Source of the DNA: Anaerolineae bacterium
Lineage (GTDB): Bacteria; Chloroflexota; Anaerolineae; Aggregatilineales; Phototrophicaceae
NCBI GenBank assembly: GCA_020848855.1
Contig: JADLHH010000619.1
Span: 1 to 6,324, forward strand
Direction of reading: 5' to 3'
Length of the DNA stretch: 6,324 nucleotides
The number at the start of each line of letters is the position of its first letter. Position 1 is the first letter of the stretch. Both the position numbers and the translations under genes were made by a program. Shown in pieces: positions 1-6,306 of this stretch. The notes beneath the pieces were generated by a model that saw only the letters and a list, made by a program, of their open reading frames with translations, had not been told where the DNA came from and made no database searches.

Positions 1-273
1 GACGCGCTGCCCGTATTCGGTCAGCCGGTAGTAGCGCCGGCGCTCGTCGCTCAGCTTCGCGTCGACCCGCTCGTCCGCTTCGACGATCAGGTTCTGGTAG
101 ATCATCTGCTTGATTGAGCGGTACAGCGTCCCCGGACCGATATTGACCGCGCTGTTCGTCATCTGCGCGATCTGCTGCATGATACCGTAGCCGTGCAGCT
201 CGCCGTCTGCCAGCACCAGCAGAATGTGAAATACCGCCGGGGACAGCGGCAGCAGGCGGTTGGGATCGTCCAT
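1..273 (-). CDS. PadR-family transcriptional regulator (N-terminal 91 residues; C-terminus outside window)
   Basis: Likely a cytoplasmic dimeric repressor with a PadR-type winged helix-turn-helix domain. Translating the minus strand from ATG at 273 gives an open frame of 91 residues to the window edge. Family hallmarks are visible: the hydrophobic first helix (PAVFHILLVLADGELHGYGI, 12-31), the recognition-helix region with PGTLYRSIKQM (47-57), NLIVEADE (61-68), and the wing followed by the typical RRRYYRLTEYGQRV (78-91). Family members run from about 105 to 180 residues, so only the C-terminal dimerisation helix or helices are missing. The start is supported by AAAGG (281-285 on the minus strand), 7 nt before the ATG. 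The gene lies 84 bp downstream of the RCK gene on the same strand but has its own promoter and an operator-like dyad. PadR proteins commonly autoregulate and control a nearby efflux gene, and the MFS gene in this window is the obvious candidate. The family call is firm; ligand and targets are inferred. Confidence 0.93.
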   Translation of the reverse strand, partial: MDDPNRLLPLSPAVFHILLVLADGELHGYGIMQQIAQMTNSAVNIGPGTLYRSIKQMIYQNLIVEADERVDAKLSDERRRYYRLTEYGQRV

Positions 274-284
274 CAGTCAGCCTT

Positions 285-317
285 TATATCTACTATAGAT
301 ATAGTCATAGTGGATAT
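285..317. promoter_or_regulatory. Overlapping dyads: probable PadR operator (autoregulation)
   Basis: Two inverted repeats overlap here. The first is TATATCTA (285-292), a 3-bp spacer and TAGATATA (296-303), perfect over 8+8 bp. The second pairs ATATCTACTAT (286-296) with the reverse complement of ATAGTGGATAT (307-317), 10 of 11 positions, with a 10-bp gap. The block spans from the -10 to just before the ribosome binding site of the padR-like gene, where a bound dimer would block its transcription. AT-rich dyads near the promoter are usual for PadR proteins; binding itself is inferred. Confidence 0.6.
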
Positions 318-344
318 TGTGCGCTGCTTGGCGCGAATTGTCAA
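316..344 (-). promoter_or_regulatory. Sigma70-type promoter of the padR-like gene
   Basis: On the minus strand a perfect -35 TTGACA (344 to 339) is followed by a 17-bp spacer and the -10 hexamer CACAAT (321 to 316, four of six matches to TATAAT). Transcription would start near 309, giving a leader of about 35 nt before the ATG at 273. This is the best-formed promoter in the window. It shows that the regulator need not depend on read-through from the RCK gene. Confidence 0.7.
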
Positions 345-357
345 GACACTGAGGGGG

Positions 358-1431
358 TTACGCTCGGCTTCGGTTGCGCGCCATGATCTGCATAATGCGC
401 GTCTGGCGGGCGAAGATCACCAGAATGTCGCCGGCGCGCACCGGGAGTTCGCCTTCGGGATGCACCTCGACCTGATCGTTGCGCTCGTGCAGCACGATAT
501 CCATGTCGTTCTCGTCCTGCAGCGCTGATATGGTGCTGCCGTCCATAAACGACCCCGGCTCGATTTGCAGGCGGATCACGCTGTAGGCTTCGCCGCGAAT
601 CTGGAGCATCGGCGCGATATCTGCGCCCAGCGCCATCCCCGCGAACGCCGGCGCGGAGTGATCCGACGAACTGAGCGTCTCGGCGTTGAGCGAGCGCTTG
701 AGATGGTTGGACAGCTCGGTATCCCACATACGGACGACGATCCGCATCTTCGAATTCATCTCGCGGGCGCGCACGCACACTTCCAGGTTGAGGAAGTCGT
801 TCGACGTACAGACGATCAGCGCCTGGGCATAGCGCACCCCGGCTTTTTCGAGCGTCGCGGCGCTGCGCCCATCGCCGACGATCAGCGGGACGTGCAGGTT
901 TTCGAAGTCCGGCAGCGGGTGATCGGTCGGGTTGAGGTCGATGGCGACCACTTCCGATCCCATCTCCACCAGCGAGCGCAGCACCCGCGCGCCCACATGC
1001 CCAATTCCCAGCACGATGATGTGATTGCGGTAGGTCGATGCCACAGCTTCCTCCCAGGCGGTGCGCCGCTCACCGCGATTGAAAAACAGGCGCACGAAAT
1101 CGGTGACGCCGCGTCCGACCACGTACAGGGCGACCAGCGGCATGATGTACCAGAAAGCGATGAGATACGGCTCCGGCGGGGTTTCGCCGAAGCTCTCGAA
1201 GACCATCAGCGCGACCATCATATAGGGCAGGTCGACGAATGGCACACGCGGGTAGCCCGCCACGACCAGCAGTTCGCCGTACAGCCAGCCGCCGCCCAGC
1301 GTGGCGATGGCGAATGCGAGAATCGGGCGGCGGAATTCGCGCCACAGCGCCGAGGTATCGCGCCAGGCGGCGCGCAGGGTGCGCATCCAGCGGCGGCGGG
1401 TCTGCGGGACGAACAGTTGGGCACGGGTCAC
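358..1431 (-). CDS. Two-transmembrane RCK (TrkA_N/TrkA_C) potassium-channel-like protein with atypical pore sequence
   Basis: An inner-membrane protein with a cytoplasmic nucleotide-binding regulatory module, built like a bacterial RCK-gated K+ channel (357 residues). It begins with a basic tail (1-35), then TM1 (about 36-57), a re-entrant/pore-like segment (66-88) and TM2 (about 90-110). A TrkA_N Rossmann fold follows, with NHIIVLGIGHVG (136-147, GxGxxG) and acidic D165 at the end of beta-2, as expected for NAD(H) binding. A TrkA_C domain lies at about 285-350. The usual filter TVGYGD is not present; FESFGE (78-83) stands in its place, so conduction and K+ selectivity are uncertain. I chose the GTG at 1431 because GGAG lies 7 nt upstream and a TACAAT -10 lies at 1472-1467. 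ATG at 1386 or 1500 are alternatives, and the frame stays open antisense to the exporter up to 2244, which I regard as chance. It could instead be a non-conducting nucleotide or ion sensor. Confidence 0.85.
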   Translation of the reverse strand: MTRAQLFVPQTRRRWMRTLRAAWRDTSALWREFRRPILAFAIATLGGGWLYGELLVVAGYPRVPFVDLPYMMVALMVFESFGETPPEPYLIAFWYIMPLVALYVVGRGVTDFVRLFFNRGERRTAWEEAVASTYRNHIIVLGIGHVGARVLRSLVEMGSEVVAIDLNPTDHPLPDFENLHVPLIVGDGRSAATLEKAGVRYAQALIVCTSNDFLNLEVCVRAREMNSKMRIVVRMWDTELSNHLKRSLNAETLSSSDHSAPAFAGMALGADIAPMLQIRGEAYSVIRLQIEPGSFMDGSTISALQDENDMDIVLHERNDQVEVHPEGELPVRAGDILVIFARQTRIMQIMARNRSRA

Positions 1432-1466
1432 GCGGCAGCTCCGGCTGTGCTCGACACAATGCGTCG

Positions 1467-1472
1467 ATTGTA
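1467..1472 (-). promoter_or_regulatory. Candidate -10 element for the RCK gene
   Basis: On the minus strand TACAAT (1472 to 1467) matches TATAAT at five of six positions. It would start transcription near 1460, about 29 nt before the GTG start. I see no convincing -35 at 16-18 bp, so this is a weak call resting on the hexamer and its placement. Confidence 0.35.
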
Positions 1473-1578
1473 GCACGAGACGGTGTGAAGTCCTGATCAT
1501 CAGGCGGGATTTGCCGGATTCGGCGCCCGCGCGGCAGATACGACTGGGGGCTAGGCTGTTTTTAGATCCAATGTACAG

Positions 1579-1607
1579 TTGTTCACACTGAACGGGTGTT
1601 CTATCAT
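1579..1607 (+). promoter_or_regulatory. Candidate promoter of the MFS exporter gene
   Basis: TTGTTC (1579-1584) and TATCAT (1602-1607, five of six matches to TATAAT) are separated by 17 bp. The -35 is poor apart from TTG. A start near 1614 would leave a leader of about 130 nt. The spacer contains a short dyad, GTTCA-CAC-TGAAC (1581-1593), and the -10 overlaps the CTAT/ATAG-rich block annotated separately, so repressor control at this promoter is plausible. Confidence 0.45.
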
Positions 1608-1619
1608 AGAGTATAGTCA
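1601..1619. promoter_or_regulatory. Operator-like block resembling the padR dyad, at the exporter promoter
   Basis: CTATCATAGAGTATAGTCA (1601-1619) resembles CTATAGATATAGTCA (293-307) in the padR control region. Both start with CTAT and both end in TATAGTCA preceded by AGA; the exporter copy has extra bases in the middle. It overlaps the candidate -10 and start site of the MFS gene, the same relative place as the dyad at padR. Binding by the PadR protein is inferred from this similarity only. Confidence 0.4.
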
Positions 1620-1629
1620 CCAACCGCTT

Positions 1630-1680
1630 CAAACGGCTTGCGTCCATCCCATACGGCATCCTGCCCGCGCGAAGCGTTTG
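1630..1680 (+). other. Possible hairpin in the exporter mRNA leader
   Basis: CAAACG (1630-1635) pairs with CGTTTG (1675-1680). The stem continues as CTT (1637-1639) with AAG (1672-1674), and GCG (1640-1642) with CGC (1668-1670), with single-base bulges at 1636 and 1671. This gives about 12 base pairs and a 25-nt loop. The hairpin lies in the long leader between the candidate start site and the exporter start codon. No U-tract follows, so it is not a terminator. Any regulatory role is speculative. Confidence 0.25.
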
Positions 1681-1746
1681 GCAGCGCAGCCCACACTGCT
1701 CGTGAAAGCGAAGTCTACTCAAACGGCATAGGGAGAAACATCTTTT

Positions 1747-3309
1747 ATGGATGGGATGATTGTGCCTCGCGCCACGCGGCGCGAATGGATTGGGCTTGCG
1801 GTGCTGATGCTGCCGACCCTGCTGATCGTCATGGACTTGACCGTGTTGCACCTGGCAGTTCCGCACCTGAGCGAAGACCTTCAGCCGACCAGCACGCAGC
1901 TTCTCTGGATTGTGGATATCTACGGCTTCATGATCGCCGGCTCGCTGATCACGATGGGAACGCTGGGCGACCGGATCGGGCGGCGGAAGCTGCTCATGCT
2001 CGGCGCGACCGCATTCGGGCTGGCATCGATCCTGGCGGCTTTTTCGACCAGCGCCGCCTTGCTGATCGCCACACGCGCCCTGCTCGGCGTCGCCGGGGCA
2101 ACCCTGATGCCGTCCACCTTGTCGCTGATCCGCAATATGTTCCTCGATTCCCGGCAGCGCACCACCGCCATCGGCATCTGGGTATCCGGCTTCTCGGTTG
2201 GCAGCGCCATCGGTCCGCTGGTGGGCGGCTTCCTGCTGGAGCATTTCTGGTGGGGTTCGGTTTTCCTGCTGGGCGTGCCGGTGATGATCATCCTGCTGAT
2301 AGCCGGTCCGCTGCTGCTGCCGGAGTACAAAGACCCGAAGCCCGGTAAGTTCGATCTGCTCAGCGCCGGGCTGTCGCTGGCAGCGGTCTTGTTGATCATC
2401 TACGGTCTCAAGCAGATCGCTCAGGAGGGCTTTGGTGCAGTTCCGGCGCTGTCGATTCTTGCCGGTCTGGTCGTCGGTACGGTGTTCGTGCGGCGGCAGC
2501 GCACCCTGACCGACCCGCTGATCGATCTTCGCCTGTTCCGCATACCCGCTTTCAGCACGTCACTGGTCACCTACACCACCGGCGCAGCCATTGCCTTTGG
2601 CACGTTCCTGTTCATCGCCCAGTATCTCCAGCTTGTCCTGGGCTTGTCGCCGCTGAACGCCGGTCTTTGGTCGCTGCCCGGCGCGGTCACGTCTATTATC
2701 GGCTCGAATATCGCTCCGGTGATCGTGCGGCGCGTGCGCCCGGCGTATGTGGTCGCAGGCGGCTTACTGCTCGCTGCCGTCGGCTTATTGCTCATTACGC
2801 AAATCGGCACCGACTCGCTGGCGCTGATCGTGACCGGCAACGTGCTGATGTCGCTCGGCTTCGGTATGACCTTCACCCTGACCGCCGATCTGGTCGTCGG
2901 CTCTGCGCCCCCGGAACGGGCAGGCGCTGCCTCGGCGATTTCGGAAACAGGCGCGGAGTTCGGCGGGGCGTTCGGGATTGCTGTTCTGGGCAGCCTCGGC
3001 ATGGCGATTTACCGCAGTGGGATGGCGGCAGGGCTTCCGCCCGGCATTCCGGCGGAAGCGGCAGCCGCCGCGCAGGAAACGCTCGGCGGCGCGCTGGCGG
3101 TCGCTTCGGAGCTGCCCGACCCGTTAGGCACGGCGCTGCTCAGCGTCGCGCATGAAGGCTTCGTACACGGGCTGCAGCTAATCGCGCTGATCGGCATTGT
3201 GGCGTTCGTGAGCGCCGCGATTGTCAGCGCCTCGATGCTTCGGCACGTCCAGCCGCACGCGGAAGCGCCGTCCGAGCCAGAGATCGAAGAAATCGAGTTG
3301 GCGGCGTAA
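1747..3309 (+). CDS. DHA2-family MFS multidrug exporter (EmrB/QacA/SmvA-like, 14 TM)
   Basis: Inner-membrane proton-driven antiporter, probably exporting lipophilic cations or other drugs. The 520 residues give about 14 hydrophobic helices, the normal size and topology for DHA2 carriers. TM1 has IVMDLTVLHLAVPHL (27-41) with D30, and TM2 has LLWIVDIYG (52-60) with D57; these match the paired acidic residues D34 and D61 of QacA. Motif A is GTLGDRIGRRKLL (71-83). Motif B is around R110. The antiporter motif C is GFSVGSAIGPLVGG (148-161). The TM10 region (about 300-325) has no acidic residue, unlike D323 of QacA, so divalent-cation preference is not indicated. A long outward loop lies at about 425-470 and the C-tail is acidic (501-520). 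GGGAG (1731-1735) precedes the ATG by 11 nt, and an in-frame TAG at 1729-1731 rules out an upstream start. The gene diverges from the RCK gene and is probably under PadR control. The substrate cannot be read from sequence. Confidence 0.93.
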   Translation: MDGMIVPRATRREWIGLAVLMLPTLLIVMDLTVLHLAVPHLSEDLQPTSTQLLWIVDIYGFMIAGSLITMGTLGDRIGRRKLLMLGATAFGLASILAAFSTSAALLIATRALLGVAGATLMPSTLSLIRNMFLDSRQRTTAIGIWVSGFSVGSAIGPLVGGFLLEHFWWGSVFLLGVPVMIILLIAGPLLLPEYKDPKPGKFDLLSAGLSLAAVLLIIYGLKQIAQEGFGAVPALSILAGLVVGTVFVRRQRTLTDPLIDLRLFRIPAFSTSLVTYTTGAAIAFGTFLFIAQYLQLVLGLSPLNAGLWSLPGAVTSIIGSNIAPVIVRRVRPAYVVAGGLLLAAVGLLLITQIGTDSLALIVTGNVLMSLGFGMTFTLTADLVVGSAPPERAGAASAISETGAEFGGAFGIAVLGSLGMAIYRSGMAAGLPPGIPAEAAAAAQETLGGALAVASELPDPLGTALLSVAHEGFVHGLQLIALIGIVAFVSAAIVSASMLRHVQPHAEAPSEPEIEEIELAA

Positions 3310-3336
3310 ACCGCTGCGCAGCGACACACGAAGTGA

Positions 3337-3364
3337 AACGAGGGGGACAACCGTCCCCCTCGTT
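3337..3364 (+). terminator. Strong hairpin terminator after the MFS gene, possibly bidirectional
   Basis: AACGAGGGGGAC (3337-3348) and GTCCCCCTCGTT (3353-3364) form a perfect 12-bp stem with an AACC loop, 28 nt after the exporter stop codon. On the plus strand it is followed by T-rich DNA (CTTTGCGTCTTTGCG, then a pyrimidine run at 3384-3399), although the immediate U-tract is short. It is the only hairpin in the gap between the converging exporter and gcvPB genes, so it may also stop gcvPB transcripts. The tail on that strand is weak. Confidence 0.75.
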
Positions 3365-3380
3365 CTTTGCGTCTTTGCGT
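3365..3380. repeat. Tandem 8-bp repeat CTTTGCGT x2 next to the terminator
   Basis: CTTTGCGT occurs twice in direct succession (3365-3372 and 3373-3380). On the minus strand it reads ACGCAAAGACGCAAAG. From memory, similar strings are frequent in intergenic DNA of many bacterial genomes, so this may be a fragment of a dispersed intergenic repeat. With only two copies here it could also be chance. Confidence 0.4.
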
Positions 3381-3398
3381 TGAATCTTTTCTTTTTTC

Positions 3399-4862
3399 CT
3401 ACGCCCACTCCGGCAGCGGGCGGCAGCACAGCACCAACTGCTTCGCCGCGCGCACCTCGTCCAGCCGCGCGACCGGCGTCGTGTGCGGCGCGTCCTTCAG
3501 CAAATCAGGCTCGGTGTGGACTTCTTCGGCGATGGTCTTCATCACGTCGATGAAGCGGTCGAGCGTCACCTTGTCCTCGGTCTCGGTCGGCTCGATCAGC
3601 AGCGCTTCCGGCACGATCAGCGGGAAATAATTGGTCGGCGGGTGGATGTTGTAATCCATCAGCCGCTTGGAGATGTCGAGCGCGTGTACGTCCGGCACGT
3701 CCTCGAAATGCCCCTCCATCACGAACTCGTGCGCGCAGATGCGGTCGTAAGGCATCGGGTACACGCCGCGCAGCTTCGCCCGCACGTAGTTGGCGTTCAG
3801 CACCGCGTGGCGTGAAACCTCGCGCAGCCCCGACCCGCCGTAGCTGCGGATGTAGGTGTAGGCGCGGACATGCATCCCGAAATTGCCCTGAAACGCCTTG
3901 ATGCGCCCGATGGATTTCTCCGGCATCCGCAAGCCGTAGAGCGGCGCATCGTCTTCGTCAGCCGCTTCTTCGACGATCTCGACGACTGGACCGGGGCGGA
4001 AGGGCAGCAGCCTGTCGTTCATGGCGACCGCGCCGCAGCCGGGACCGCCGCCGCCGTGCGGGGTCGAGAACGTCTTGTGCAGGTTGTAATGCATCACGTC
4101 GAAACCGAGTTCGCCCGGCTTGACGATGCCCAGCAGCGCGTTCATATTCGCGCCGTCCATGTACATCAAGCCGCCGCAGCCATGCACCAGATTGATGATC
4201 TCGATGATGTGGCTGTCGAATACGCCCAGCGTGCTGGGCACGGTGATCATCATGCCGGCGACATCCGCGCCGCAGGCTTCGCGCAGGGCGTCGAGATTCA
4301 CGTCGCCGTTGTCGTCTGACGGCAGCTCGACCACCTGCAGCCCCGCCATCGAAACCGTCGCCGGGTTCGTGCCGTGCGCGCTGTTCGGCACGAGAATTTT
4401 GGTGCGCGCCGTGTCACTGCGGTCCAGATGATATTTGCGGATCATCAGGATGCCGGCAAGCTCACCCTGCGCGCCCGCCGCCGGGGTCAGGCTTGCGCCA
4501 GCGAACCCGGCGATCTCTGCCAGCCAGCTTTGCAGCCCATGCATCAGCGCCAGCGCGCCCTGCGAGCCGGCTTCGTCGCTCAGCGGGTGCAGCGCCGCGA
4601 AACCGGGCAGCCGCGCCGCGTCCTCGTTGACCTTCGGGTTGTACTTCATCGTGCATGAGCCGAGCGGATAGAAGCCGCCGTCGATGCTGTAGTTGAGCTT
4701 GCTCAGGTTGGTGAATTGGCGGATCACCTGAAGCTCGCTGACTTCCGGCAAATCGAGGTCGTCGCGCAGCAGGTCGGCAGGCAGCGCCGTTTCTGGCACG
4801 TCCACGTCGGGCAGGGTCGCGCCGGTGCGACCGGGCACGCTCTGATCGTATATCGTCGCCAT
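3399..4862 (-). CDS. gcvPB: Glycine dehydrogenase (decarboxylating) subunit 2, P-protein C-terminal half
   Basis: PLP-binding subunit of the glycine cleavage system P-protein. With GcvPA it decarboxylates glycine and passes the aminomethyl group to the lipoyl arm of H-protein (GcvH) in the cytoplasm. The 487 residues match the usual size of the split subunit. Numbered from ATG 4862, recognisable motifs are LGSCTMKYNPK (67-77), PNSAHGTNPA (159-168), MDGANMNALLG (236-246) and HYNLHKTFSTPHGGGGPG (258-275). In the last motif K263 is the expected Schiff-base lysine, followed by the glycine loop. The ATG at 4862 shares one base with the gcvPA stop (TGATG) and has GGGAGG upstream, with GGAGG 7 nt before the ATG; a GTG at 4865 is possible but too close. 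The overlap implies translational coupling and a 1:1 ratio. The C-terminal end (VLCCRPLPEWA) with two adjacent cysteines looks less conserved. gcvT and gcvH are not in the window. Confidence 0.97.
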   Translation of the reverse strand: MATIYDQSVPGRTGATLPDVDVPETALPADLLRDDLDLPEVSELQVIRQFTNLSKLNYSIDGGFYPLGSCTMKYNPKVNEDAARLPGFAALHPLSDEAGSQGALALMHGLQSWLAEIAGFAGASLTPAAGAQGELAGILMIRKYHLDRSDTARTKILVPNSAHGTNPATVSMAGLQVVELPSDDNGDVNLDALREACGADVAGMMITVPSTLGVFDSHIIEIINLVHGCGGLMYMDGANMNALLGIVKPGELGFDVMHYNLHKTFSTPHGGGGPGCGAVAMNDRLLPFRPGPVVEIVEEAADEDDAPLYGLRMPEKSIGRIKAFQGNFGMHVRAYTYIRSYGGSGLREVSRHAVLNANYVRAKLRGVYPMPYDRICAHEFVMEGHFEDVPDVHALDISKRLMDYNIHPPTNYFPLIVPEALLIEPTETEDKVTLDRFIDVMKTIAEEVHTEPDLLKDAPHTTPVARLDEVRAAKQLVLCCRPLPEWA

Positions 4863-6196
4863 CACTTTGCCTCCCGTAGAACGTCAACCAGCGTATCGAT
4901 TTCTTCCTTGCTGTTGACTTCGGTGACGCACACCAGCATGTGATCCTTCAGGTCGGGGTAGTCGATGCCGAGGTCGTAGCCGCCGACGATCCCTTCCGTC
5001 AGCAGACGCTCATTCACCTGCGCGACTGGGACAGGGCACTTGACGGCGAACTCGTTGAAGAACGGCTTGCTCAGGTCGACCGAGTAGCCGCTGAGCAGGG
5101 CGATGCGGTCGGCGGCGTAGTGCGCCTTGTGGTAGCACAATTCGGCGACCTTCTTCAGCCCGGTCTTGCCCATCAACTGCATGTAGACCGTCGCCGCCAG
5201 CGCCATCAAGCCGGTGTTGGTGCAGATGTTGCTGGTCGCCTTCTCGCGGCGGATATCCTGCTCGCGCGGGCGGAGCGTCATCACGTAAGCCGTCTTCCCG
5301 TTGGAGTCGAGCGTCTCGCCGACGATGCGTCCGGCGATACGGCGAATCTGCGCCATCTTGGTGGCGAAGAAGCCGAGGTATGGTCCGCCGTAGCTGAGTG
5401 GGATGCCGAGCGGCTGCCCCTCGCCGACGACGATGTCTGCCCCCAGTTCGCCGGGGCTTTTGAACAGCGCCAGCGCCATCGGGTTGGCGACGAACACCAG
5501 CAGCGCGCCGGCGTCGTGGACTTTCTGTGCAAGCCCCTTGAAATCCTCGATCTGACCGAGGAAGTTGGGGTAGGCGACCGCCAGCATAGCGGTGTTGTCG
5601 TCGAGCAGGGCGACCAGATCGCTTACATCGCGCGCTTTGTCGTCGCCGACGAACTCGACGTGGTTGCCTTGGTGATACGTGCGCGTCACCTCGCGGTAGT
5701 GCGGGTGAATGTACGGGCTGAGGATAATTTTGGTGCGCTTGTGGCGGGCTGCTTCCAGCGCAACGGTGACCGATTCTGCGAGGCTGGTCGCGCCGTCGTA
5801 GTGGCTGGCATTCGCGCCGTCCATGCCGGTCAGCGTGGTGATCATCGACTGGTATTCGAAGATCGCCTGCAGCGTGCCCTGGCTGACTTCCGGCTGGTAC
5901 GGCGTGTAGGCGGTCAGGAATTCGCCGCGCAGCAGGATGTGATTGACGGCAGCCGGGGTATAGTGGCAGTACGCGCCCGCACCCCGGAAGATGGCGAAAT
6001 CCTGCGCGTTGTCGTTCGCTTCGCTCAGGGCGCGCAGTTCCGCCATGACTTCCATCTCGCTCATCGGCTCTGGCAAATCCAGCGCCGGGAAGCGGTAGCG
6101 CGACGGCACGGCTTCGAACAGGTCTTCAATGGTTGGGACGCCAATCGCAGCGAGCATCTGCTGACGTTCAATGTCGGTATGGGGAATATAGGTCAT
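4862..6196 (-). CDS. gcvPA: Glycine dehydrogenase (decarboxylating) subunit 1, P-protein N-terminal half
   Basis: N-terminal-half subunit of the two-gene P-protein, partner of GcvPB in glycine decarboxylation. The 444 residues are the normal length. With GcvPB they total about 930 residues, close to the single-chain P-protein of Escherichia coli and mitochondria. Family blocks are clear: FRGAGAYCHYTP (70-81), TAYTPYQPEVSQG (96-108), MDGANASHYDGATSLAE (125-141), VVGEGQPLGIPLSYGGPYLG (256-275) and REQDIRREKATSNICTN (311-327). This half has the aminotransferase-like fold without the PLP lysine. The start at 6196 is supported by GAGG, 6 nt upstream. It is the first gene of a two-gene overlapping unit with gcvPB. 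The 128 bp before it contain repeats and no promoter I can defend, so gcvT/gcvH may lie further upstream in the same operon. No glycine riboswitch is evident in the part visible. Confidence 0.97.
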   Translation of the reverse strand: MTYIPHTDIERQQMLAAIGVPTIEDLFEAVPSRYRFPALDLPEPMSEMEVMAELRALSEANDNAQDFAIFRGAGAYCHYTPAAVNHILLRGEFLTAYTPYQPEVSQGTLQAIFEYQSMITTLTGMDGANASHYDGATSLAESVTVALEAARHKRTKIILSPYIHPHYREVTRTYHQGNHVEFVGDDKARDVSDLVALLDDNTAMLAVAYPNFLGQIEDFKGLAQKVHDAGALLVFVANPMALALFKSPGELGADIVVGEGQPLGIPLSYGGPYLGFFATKMAQIRRIAGRIVGETLDSNGKTAYVMTLRPREQDIRREKATSNICTNTGLMALAATVYMQLMGKTGLKKVAELCYHKAHYAADRIALLSGYSVDLSKPFFNEFAVKCPVPVAQVNERLLTEGIVGGYDLGIDYPDLKDHMLVCVTEVNSKEEIDTLVDVLREAK

Positions 6197-6215
6197 GGAT
6201 AACCTCAGAAAGCGA

Positions 6216-6306
6216 TTAGCTGTCAGCTATCAGCCTTCAGCTAGAACAATGGAAATAGCGGTGTGCCTTCACCCAGAACAGCATTTTTGCTCTGGCTGAC
6301 AGCTAA
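6216..6306. repeat. Inverted repeat with 7-bp-period arms upstream of gcvPA
   Basis: TTAGCTGTCAGC (6216-6227) and GCTGACAGCTAA (6295-6306) are perfect 12-bp inverted copies 67 bp apart. Each arm extends into a heptad pattern. On the plus strand, AGCTGTC, AGCTATC, AGCCTTC and AGCTAGA follow each other (6218-6245). On the minus strand, AATCAGC, GGTCAGC, AGTTAGC and TGTCAGC read from 6322 inward. A smaller hairpin (CCAGA 6273-6277 with TCTGG 6291-6295) lies inside. It resembles a dispersed intergenic palindromic or heptameric repeat; it carries no gene. The right arm reaches nearly to the window edge and may continue. Confidence 0.6.

Noticed and set aside
565..1473. 302-codon open frame on the plus strand opposite the RCK gene
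   Set aside because: The His/Arg/Gln-rich translation without domains is typical of an antisense shadow. The minus-strand protein has clear TrkA motifs.
1702..1731. Nine-codon GTG-started mini-ORF in the exporter leader (VKAKSTQTA), in frame with the exporter
   Set aside because: There is no ribosome binding site before the GTG and nothing in the peptide suggests an attenuator. An open stretch this short is expected by chance.
1432..2244. Upstream extension of the RCK reading frame antisense to the exporter gene
   Set aside because: The added sequence is low-complexity, charged and unlike any domain. It runs opposite a convincing MFS gene, and a good GTG start with GGAG lies at 1431.
4940..6202. 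420-codon open frame on the plus strand opposite gcvPA
   Set aside because: It mirrors the codon pattern of gcvPA in GC-rich DNA, shows no recognisable motif, and the opposite strand encodes an unmistakable enzyme.
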